Positions 1-6,200 of a stretch of 10,594 nucleotides of DNA are shown here, piece after piece. The DNA comes from an uncultured Clostridia bacterium. GTDB lineage: Bacteria; Bacillota; Clostridia; Oscillospirales; Acutalibacteraceae. Made by a program: the position numbers and the translations under genes. Each line of letters opens with the position of its first letter. The stretch's first letter is position 1. The stretch covers positions 1-10,594 of the forward strand of contig CALCHE010000219.1 of NCBI GenBank assembly GCA_937901145.1, written 5' to 3'. The notes beneath the pieces are model-generated. The model was not told where the DNA came from. It saw only the letters and a program-made list of their open reading frames with translations, and did no database searches.

Positions 1-32
1 CCTTCTAAACCGCATCAAATAAGGAAAGAATA

Positions 33-236
33 CTATCCTCCAAAACCGCGTGCCGGGCATCGTCGCCGAAGCGCGCCCTGTGGGCGAAAAAGCGAGGAGA
101 GGATGGCGTAGCGGTCAAAATCACTCGCCGCTCCAAGGCGAAAAGTGATTTTGGGAACCGCAAGAGGGCCACGAAGTGGTTCGAGCCCTTCTGCCCCTGC
201 CAAAGGACACCGCAAAGGCGGTGTCTTCTTCTTTTT
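33..236 (+). ncRNA. Candidate structured RNA or repeated intergenic element ending in a terminator
   Basis: This GC-rich stretch differs sharply from the AT-rich DNA after it and folds into a chain of helices. Bases 33-40 (CTATCCTC) pair with 99-106 with one wobble, enclosing a small hairpin at 74-86 (CGCCC/GGGCG). A long hairpin spans 111-161: GCGGT with ACCGC, CAAAATCACT with AGTGATTTTG, and CGCC with GGCG, about 19 pairs with two small bulges. Next comes a hairpin at 164-190 (GAGGGC/GCCCTT, possibly with an inner CAC/GTG). An intrinsic terminator at 206-236 closes the series, which argues for transcription on the + strand. No known RNA family was recognised. It could be a small RNA, the 3' UTR of a gene left of the window, or a repeated intergenic element. 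The hairpins are visible; an RNA function is inference. Confidence 0.4.
206..236 (+). terminator. Intrinsic terminator
   Basis: A perfect 8-bp stem, GACACCGC (206-213) with GCGGTGTC (218-225), has loop AAAG and is followed by the pyrimidine tract TTCTTCTTTTT. It ends transcription arriving from the left and insulates the two-component operon from it. Confidence 0.8.
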
Positions 237-290
237 GGCTCTTTGTCAATAGTTGGGGTAAAGAGTTATAAGTTTGTAAGTATTAGTTGG

Positions 291-315
291 TTGATAAACA
301 ACTGTTTTGTATCAA
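291..315. promoter_or_regulatory. 25-bp near-perfect palindrome, possible operator
   Basis: The segment begins TTGATA and ends TATCAA, and 10 of the 12 symmetric positions pair around a central T at 303. Its right arm overlaps a possible -35 hexamer (TTGTAT, 307-312) of an upstream promoter for the kinase operon. Symmetry without a following T-run fits a dimeric regulator site better than a terminator. The binding protein is unknown. Confidence 0.4.
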
Positions 316-336
316 AATAAGAAAAAACATTATAAT
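307..336 (+). promoter_or_regulatory. Possible upstream promoter P1 of the two-component operon
   Basis: A TTGTAT hexamer at 307-312 lies 18 bases before a perfect TATAAT at 331-336. The -35 falls inside the right arm of the palindrome at 291-315, so a regulator bound there could control it. A transcript from here would run through the TTTGTAA repeats of the second promoter. The -10 is strong and the -35 only partial. Confidence 0.4.
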
Positions 337-345
337 TCTTACAGG

Positions 346-374
346 TTTGTAATAACTTTGTAAGAGCTTTTGTG
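346..374 (+). promoter_or_regulatory. 11-bp-phased TTTGTAA direct repeats, candidate operator of the response regulator
   Basis: TTTGTAA occurs at 346-352 and again at 357-363, exactly 11 bases from start to start. A degraded third unit (TTTTGTG) sits in the same phase at 368-374. The second copy overlaps the -35 of promoter P2. An isolated TTTGTAA at 273-279 is out of phase. The same phased heptamer recurs before the surface-protein gene at 3161 and 3172. SARP-family regulators are known to bind heptameric direct repeats 11 bp apart near the -35, and the regulator at 2328-3107 has a SARP-like domain. The repeats are seen; the binding is inferred. Confidence 0.55.
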
Positions 375-387
375 GTATCATTATAAT
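358..387 (+). promoter_or_regulatory. Main candidate promoter P2 of the two-component operon
   Basis: A perfect TATAAT at 382-387 is preceded, with an 18-base spacer, by TTGTAA at 358-363, a -35-like hexamer that is part of the second operator repeat. A weak -35 with a long spacer is typical of promoters that need an activator. The predicted leader is about 90 bases and contains a weak GTGTT/AACAC stem (448-452 with 461-465) before the ribosome binding site. Confidence 0.6.
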
Positions 388-483
388 GAAATAAAGTTTT
401 TTACTTGCAGATTAAAAGTTTTGAAGATTTGTCTGTAAGAGTGTAATGTGTTATTATTTAAACACAGAAAATAAAGGAGTAAA

Positions 484-2328
484 ATGATGCCACAACAAAT
501 GAAGAATAAAAAGAATAGCCAAAGCCTGACATTTGCAGCAGTTATACTGTTTTTTCTGCTTTCTTGTGTGTTGCTTGTCAATGCGGTTGTAAACAATTCT
601 CAGGCAGACTGGGCAATTGTACCTGATATCAGACTTGTCGGTGAATACAAAATAGGGGACGGAGAATGGAAGCCTATTGTGGAGGGTGAGCATATCTCTG
701 CCACAAAAGGTGATGTTATGTTAAAGGGTGTACTTGAAATCTGTGACCCTGAAACAAATGATTTTTACGGAAAGCTTACTAAAGGTTCACTGATATATTT
801 TACCTTTAATCATATAAATTTTGCTTTGACAGAAAATAATCAGATAACCGTAGTATATGACATAGAAAATCCACTTATCGGTGAAGATGCCTGCGGTTAT
901 AACAGTATGGTAGCAGAATATAGTGGTGAAGACGGTTATTTCGAGGGTGTAATCCGTAATTATCACAGCTTCGGCAATGAATCCGCTATCGATGAGTTTC
1001 TTTCTTCAATGAAGCTTTATGCGAGTGATTATTCTGAAAAAACAGCTCTGCGCTCGGGTAGAGGTGAAAGAATAGTTGCGGTAATGATTATCGTTTCAGC
1101 GCTTCTTGTTTTAGGGCTTGCGATCTTTTCTTATTTGTTCGATAAAAGCACCTTCAAAAATTATTTCTTTAGCGGACTTCTGATACTTTCAGCAGGTATT
1201 TTCTTCCTTTTTACATCGGAAGCTATATACTTATGGTTCGATTTTTTGATTGTAAACACGATGCTAAAGGGTCTTTCTGCAATGGCATATCTCTTGTTTG
1301 CTTTTGTACTTGTTAAAGATTTTCTTTCCGGTAAAGCAGAAAAAACAGCCTATATAGTTACATTGCTATACGGAGCATTTACAAGTATATTGATTTCTGC
1401 TTCTTTTTTTGATAAAATATATTTTTATAATCTGCTCGGAGTATGGGCAGCAGGAGCTGTCATTTGCTCTGCAATATTTATGGCTTTATTCCTTATTTCG
1501 CTGAAAGGATCTTCACAGAAGCTTAGAATCGTATTGATTTTAAGTGTTATCGGCATATTAGTTTTATGGGCTGATATTTTAGCTGTATATTTCGGGTTCT
1601 GGCAAACCGGTCTCGCATCAAAAATCTATTTCCTTATAGGCTTTATAATTTCGGTTGTTGTTTTTCTGCGCATTGTGCCTGAAAATATCAAAGCAGCCGA
1701 AAGGGCAGAACAGCTCGAAAAAGAAAAGATTACACTTGATGCTGAGCTTGCACAGAGTCGTATTTCTACTCTTATGAGTCAGATTCATCCGCATTTTATT
1801 TATAATACTCTCGGAAGCATTGAACAGCTTTGTGAGCTTGACCCGCCTAAGGCTGCAAAGCTTGTTAACGATTTCTCGAAATATCTCAGAGGCAATTTCG
1901 GCGAGATAGATAATCCTAAGCTTATCCGTGTTTCAAAAGAGCTTGAGCATACGGAATACTACATCAGTATAGAAAAGGTACGCTTCTCAGATATCGAATT
2001 TATTACTGAAATGACCTGCTGTGATTTTAGTATCCCTGCACTTACTATTCAGCCTATAGTCGAAAATGCTGTCAAGCACGGTATTCTTAAAAGAGAATCA
2101 GGCGGCACTGTCAAGGTAAGAATTTACGAAACAGACTGCAGTTATTTTATAAGTGTAAAGGATAACGGAGTCGGCTTTGATGTGACTGAGCTCGAAAGAG
2201 ATAACCATATTGGTTTAAGAAACATAAAAAGCAGACTCGAGGCAATGTGTGGAGGTATTCTTCACATAGAAAGTATAGTAGGTGTGGGTACCAAGATTAC
2301 TGTTGAAATTCCTAAGGAGGCAAACTGA
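484..2328 (+). CDS. 7TM sensor histidine kinase (LytS/YesM-like HisKA family)
   Basis: This is a membrane sensor kinase that should phosphorylate the regulator encoded immediately downstream. An N-terminal membrane segment (residues about 15-36) is followed by an extracellular sensor domain (about 37-195). Seven membrane helices follow (about 197-220, 227-250, 257-281, 288-309, 317-339, 347-370, 381-397), an arrangement like 7TMR-DISM receptors. A charged, probably coiled linker (400-428) leads to a His_kinase-type core. The core motif HPHFIYN gives H437 as likely phospho-acceptor, with a second His at 435. The HATPase domain has an N-box at E527/N528, a DNGVG motif at 560-564 and GLRN at 577-580, so it looks catalytically intact. 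Start: AGGAG at 475-479 is 4 bases from the first ATG and 7 from the second (487), so translation may begin at 487. The ligand cannot be read from sequence. Confidence 0.93.
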   Translation: MMPQQMKNKKNSQSLTFAAVILFFLLSCVLLVNAVVNNSQADWAIVPDIRLVGEYKIGDGEWKPIVEGEHISATKGDVMLKGVLEICDPETNDFYGKLTKGSLIYFTFNHINFALTENNQITVVYDIENPLIGEDACGYNSMVAEYSGEDGYFEGVIRNYHSFGNESAIDEFLSSMKLYASDYSEKTALRSGRGERIVAVMIIVSALLVLGLAIFSYLFDKSTFKNYFFSGLLILSAGIFFLFTSEAIYLWFDFLIVNTMLKGLSAMAYLLFAFVLVKDFLSGKAEKTAYIVTLLYGAFTSILISASFFDKIYFYNLLGVWAAGAVICSAIFMALFLISLKGSSQKLRIVLILSVIGILVLWADILAVYFGFWQTGLASKIYFLIGFIISVVVFLRIVPENIKAAERAEQLEKEKITLDAELAQSRISTLMSQIHPHFIYNTLGSIEQLCELDPPKAAKLVNDFSKYLRGNFGEIDNPKLIRVSKELEHTEYYISIEKVRFSDIEFITEMTCCDFSIPALTIQPIVENAVKHGILKRESGGTVKVRIYETDCSYFISVKDNGVGFDVTELERDNHIGLRNIKSRLEAMCGGILHIESIVGVGTKITVEIPKEAN

Positions 2329-3107
2329 TGATTGCGATAGCGATAGATGATGAACAGCTTATGCTTTATGCTCTGATGAAGGCTGTCAGAGCATCAGATG
2401 ATATAGAGGATGTAGTCGGATTTACAAACTGTGACGAAGCAATCGACTGGCTCGAAATCAATGCTCCGGATGTAGCATTTCTTGATATCAATCTGCGTGG
2501 TATAAACGGACTCGGAATGGCTGAAAGAATTACTGCTATTCATCCCGAGTGCAAGATTGTTTTCTGTACAGGGTATGAGGAGTATGCGGTTTCAGCATTT
2601 AAAATTCACGCCTCAGGCTATCTTCTCAAACCGATTTCGGCTGAGGATGTACAGAGGGAAATCGATGTCATCAAGGGCATAAAAACAGAAAGAGGTATCC
2701 TTAAAGCTAAATGCTTCGGTAACTTTGATGTTTCATGCGGCGGTGAAAAGCTTAACTTTAAAAGAACCAAAAGTAAAGAAATGCTCGCTTATCTTATCGA
2801 CCGAAACGGAGCTGATGTTTCCTCAAAGGAGATAGCTGCTGCTCTCTGGGAGGACGGTACGAAGGAAAACAACAGAAACTATTTTCATCAGCTTTTATTT
2901 GATGTTCGTCAGGCACTGGAAAAGGTCGGTGCTGAGGATGTTCTGAAAAAGAACGGTTATCTTTATTCTGTCGACACAAGTAAGATATCCTGTGACTATT
3001 ATTCTTATCTTAAGACGGGTCAGCCCGAATTTCAGGGTGAGTATATGACACAGTACAGCTGGGCAGATGAAACCTGCGGTCTGCTTTGGAGCAAAAACAA
3101 CAAATAA
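2328..3107 (+). CDS. Response regulator with SARP/BTAD-like DNA-binding output domain
   Basis: This is the cytoplasmic partner of the preceding kinase and a probable transcription activator. The receiver domain (residues 1-118) has the acidic pair D7/D8, phospho-acceptor D53, T81 and K101, all in expected places. Residues about 128-215 form a winged-helix domain of the SARP/OmpR type, with the pattern of strand, basic stretch, LAYLI helix, KEIAAALW helix and GY wing. A short tail (about 216-259) resembles the beginning of a BTAD domain; it is much shorter than a full BTAD, and similar short tails occur, to my recollection, in firmicute regulators of this kind. The ATG overlaps the kinase stop by one base (TGATG), and AAGGAGG at 2314-2320 is well spaced, so the two are translationally coupled. 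Likely targets are the TTTGTAA repeats at 346-374 and 3150-3178. Confidence 0.92.
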   Translation: MIAIAIDDEQLMLYALMKAVRASDDIEDVVGFTNCDEAIDWLEINAPDVAFLDINLRGINGLGMAERITAIHPECKIVFCTGYEEYAVSAFKIHASGYLLKPISAEDVQREIDVIKGIKTERGILKAKCFGNFDVSCGGEKLNFKRTKSKEMLAYLIDRNGADVSSKEIAAALWEDGTKENNRNYFHQLLFDVRQALEKVGAEDVLKKNGYLYSVDTSKISCDYYSYLKTGQPEFQGEYMTQYSWADETCGLLWSKNNK

Positions 3108-3114
3108 CAGTAAG

Positions 3115-3145
3115 AAAAAGATCGGTTTTTTGTCGGTCTTTTTTT
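3115..3145 (+). terminator. Intrinsic terminator of the two-component operon
   Basis: Bases 3115-3125 (AAAAAGATCGG) pair with 3133-3143, with two G-T wobbles, around a T-rich loop, and a run of seven T residues starts at 3139. It lies 8 bases after the regulator's stop. This separates the surface-protein gene into its own transcription unit, though readthrough is possible because the stem core is short. Confidence 0.75.
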
Positions 3146-3149
3146 GCTT

Positions 3150-3178
3150 TTTGTCTTGATTTTGTAAGCACTTTGTAA
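3150..3178 (+). promoter_or_regulatory. Three 11-bp-phased TTTGT repeats upstream of the surface-protein gene
   Basis: TTTGTCT (3150-3156), TTTGTAA (3161-3167) and TTTGTAA (3172-3178) start exactly 11 bases apart, one helical turn, so all face the same side of the DNA. The last two are identical to the pair at 346 and 357 before the kinase gene. The first unit abuts the terminator's T-rich tail, so its partial match could be fortuitous. This is the candidate activator site joining the regulator to the surface-protein gene. Confidence 0.55.
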
Positions 3179-3203
3179 TATGCTGTGTGTTAAAATGTAT
3201 CGT
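3173..3203 (+). promoter_or_regulatory. Candidate promoter of the surface-protein gene, -10 uncertain
   Basis: TTGTAA at 3173-3178, inside the last operator repeat, is the only -35-like hexamer nearby. TAAAAT at 3191-3196 is the best -10 but lies only 12 bases away. TATCGT at 3198-3203 is a poorer -10 at 19 bases. Neither makes a good constitutive promoter, which fits dependence on an activator bound to the repeats. The leader would be short, about 15-25 bases. Confidence 0.4.
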
Positions 3204-3213
3204 ATTTTAAAAT

Positions 3214-3218
3214 GGAGG
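3214..3218 (+). promoter_or_regulatory. GGAGG ribosome binding site fixing the surface-protein start
   Basis: GGAGG ends 8 bases before the ATG at 3227. An in-frame ATG at 3212 overlaps this site and would put five extra residues before a clean signal peptide, so 3227 is the better start. Confidence 0.85.
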
Positions 3219-3226
3219 TACAATCT

Positions 3227-6200
3227 ATGAAAAAAGTTTTAAGTATTTTATTAATAGCAGTTATGCTATTTACTATGGTTCCTGCCGGTGTTTTTGCTGC
3301 AGGCGGAACTTCAGTAAAGCTCGTAAGCTTTATGCGCGGAGATGTTTCTGATCTTCGTTCAAGTGAGCTTTTAGAGGTACAGTTAGAGGGTTATGAGGGA
3401 AATCCGAGAGAGCTTACATATAAATGGACCAGCTCACTTGGTACATATCTGTACATTTATAACTCTCATAATATGTACGGTATCAATAATACCTACGGTG
3501 AATATGAAATTTACAACACCGATAAAAAAGTTAAGCGAAACAGTAATGTGGAAGAAGACAGATCGGGAGATAAGACATTATCAAAAGTAGGCTTTATGTG
3601 GGCTTCTGTTTACGGTGCCTATACATATAACGGCGGAAGTTCTTCTGCACTTAACGGTACTGTAACGGTTGAGGTTTTCGATAAGAACGGCACGAAACTC
3701 GGTTCAGACTCTTTCTCAAGCTTTAAGGTTCACAATCTTAAATCCGACCTTGATAACGTTGTGATCGGTCTTTTTGAAGGTGACAGAAAAAATGCTCTTG
3801 ACCTTCTCGGAGAAAGCGGCATAGTTCATATTACCTGTGACGAAAGTAAGGTTTCAAGTGCAGATATTCTTTCCGGCGATGAACATATAGCAATTGAAAC
3901 CGAGAAAAAGAATTATAATACTTATAATTACTATATTAAAGGTGTGAAAGCCGGAGAAGGAAGCACAAACGGTGACGCTCAGCTTGAGATTAATATAAAA
4001 AAGACATCCTGTAAGTTCCATTATAATACAAGCGGTAGTGCCAATCCTATAGTTTATGTTTTCAAAAAGCCGACTACGTCAACCACTACTACGACACTTA
4101 CTCTTGATAAAGACAGTCTTGATGAACGCTGTGAATATTTCATCGACGGCAACAAAGGTGAAAAGCAGCCGGACGGTTCAATTGTATTTACAGGACTTAC
4201 TCCCAATACCGAATACACAGTAGAGGTTCGCGCAGAATACAAAGACAGTAAAGGTAATACCAAGTATGTTTATGCTTATGTTGATGATACAACAAAGCCT
4301 GAATACAAAGCCACTGTAAAGACATATCTTGACAGCGTAATCACTGACATTACATCCATTCACGGTGATGATGTAGATCTTTTCCTTAGTAAGGACGGCA
4401 AAAGCTTTATTAAGCTTACAAAGACAGCTACAGGTACATACGAAGCAACTGTTGAGCCCGGTACATATTTCCCATATCATTATGAAGACAACGACTATCA
4501 TCAGGCGAGAAACTATGAGCTTATCATAGAGCATTCTAATGCTGAGCTTCATCTTCACCACTACAGTGTTAAATATGACACAAACGGCGGTGCATTCAAA
4601 GCCGGTGAAGAGGTAGGCACAGAGATTTACTCAAGTATGAGTGCTGTAAATGCTACTTCAAACGTTCCCGTGCGTGAAGGCTTCATCTTTACCGGTTGGG
4701 AATACAGCAGCAAGATTATCGGTTCAGGTAAACAGATTACTTCTTCTATCTCAGCACCTATTACACTCAAAGCTAAATGGGAAAAGGCTATTAATGTAAC
4801 TATCAATGTAACTATTGACCACAAAACTGTTGACGGTTTTGATCCCAATCCCACAAGAGCAGACCTTGATGTTGATTTTCTCGAAATGACATCAGATTCA
4901 CCTGCATTTGTCGAAACAGGCGATAAGCTTCATTTCAGAGAAGATAAGGTTACCGACGGAAAGGGTAATACAAAGGCTTATACTTACTCAGTTGAAGACA
5001 ACAAATCAACATACACAGCTACAGATTTTACTTACACAGGCCTTCTCGAATCCTCGACCTTCGGTGTTGCCTTAAGTAAGTCAGGCTACGATGTCGGAAC
5101 TATTGTAAAGAAGCAGGACAAATTAGGCAACTGGACTATCAACATCCCTCTTACCTATAATCCCGATGACTTTGACCTTGATTTCAGCATTGAAATGGCT
5201 GACGATGTTCCTACAGAGCTTTATCCCGATGCTGTAATCGTAAAGGTAGCATACTGGAACACAGAGACAAATGAGTGGAAAATCATTTCTCAGCAGGAAA
5301 ATGTAGGTTCTGTAGTAAAGCCCGGTGTAAGAGTTGACATTGACCCGACGACAGGTGAAGGCTTTGGCTCATATCCCGTATGGAGATTCGACGGTAAGGG
5401 TGATGTATACGGCTATCGTGCTGTTGTTACAGGCTTCATTTACGGTGACTCAACTATTATCGTTCCTACAGAAAAGGATCACTATAAAGATGACAATACT
5501 GTAATTGTCACATATACAGACGGTAATTATACTGCTACTATGAGCGATATCGCAGACGGTAAAAAATTCAGCACATCACTCAACGGTGCATATTATAACA
5601 GCACCACCAACGCCCAGCAGGGTACACTTCACGGTGTAATCTCCGTCGAAAAGTACGATGTAACCTTCGATGCCAACGGCGGCACAATCAAGGACAATGA
5701 TACCTACACAGAAACAGACGAATATTATGTTCCTGATACAAAGGACTATGTTCCCACCTTTGACGGTCATGAGTTCGAGGGATGGTACAAGGATCCCGAA
5801 TTCAAAGAGCCTGTAACTGACGGTGAAATTCTCAAAGAGAATGTAACATTCTATGCTAAATGGGACAGAATTCTTACAGGTAATGTAATAGTTGCCGGAT
5901 CATATCTTCAGGGCGATCAGATAGTTGATGTATGGTCAGTTGACCGTGCTGAAAGCGCAGTTGTTGTTCTTCAGGAAATTACTGATGACGGCGTGTATAA
6001 CATCGACAGACAGACCGTAAACATCGTATGGCCTATGTCAGAAATGACCTACGGTATTTCAGAGAACTATAAATTTGCAGGCCTCGACGCTGAAAAGGAA
6101 TACAGAACAGAGGTAATCGTACTCAACTACGGCTCAACCTATCAGAATTCAACAACAGTAGTTATTGATGACGGTGATTATGCTAACGACTATAATGCAA

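Noticed and set aside
1..111. Frame open from the window start on the + strand, and a short frame ending at a stop at 20-22 that could be an upstream gene tail
   Set aside because: Both are too short to support a gene; the longer one runs through the structured element.
160..205. tRNA-like 3' end (GGTTCGAGCC followed by CTGCCA)
   Set aside because: No complementary 5' acceptor strand or cloverleaf can be formed upstream; the bases pair better in the 164-190 hairpin.
33..215. 60-residue minus-strand frame in the GC-rich block
   Set aside because: It needs a TTG start inside the terminator hairpin loop, has no ribosome binding site, and its sequence is accounted for by the hairpins.
339..352. 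Inverted repeat TTACA-GGTT-TGTAA as the regulator's palindromic site
   Set aside because: No matching inverted copy occurs before the surface-protein gene, whereas the 11-bp direct repeats are shared by both regions.
3212..3226. Upstream in-frame ATG for the surface protein
   Set aside because: It overlaps the GGAGG site that serves the ATG at 3227 and would spoil the signal peptide start.
4178..4561. 127-residue minus-strand frame
   Set aside because: It lies wholly opposite the surface-protein gene, which has a signal peptide and domains; it has no supporting signals.
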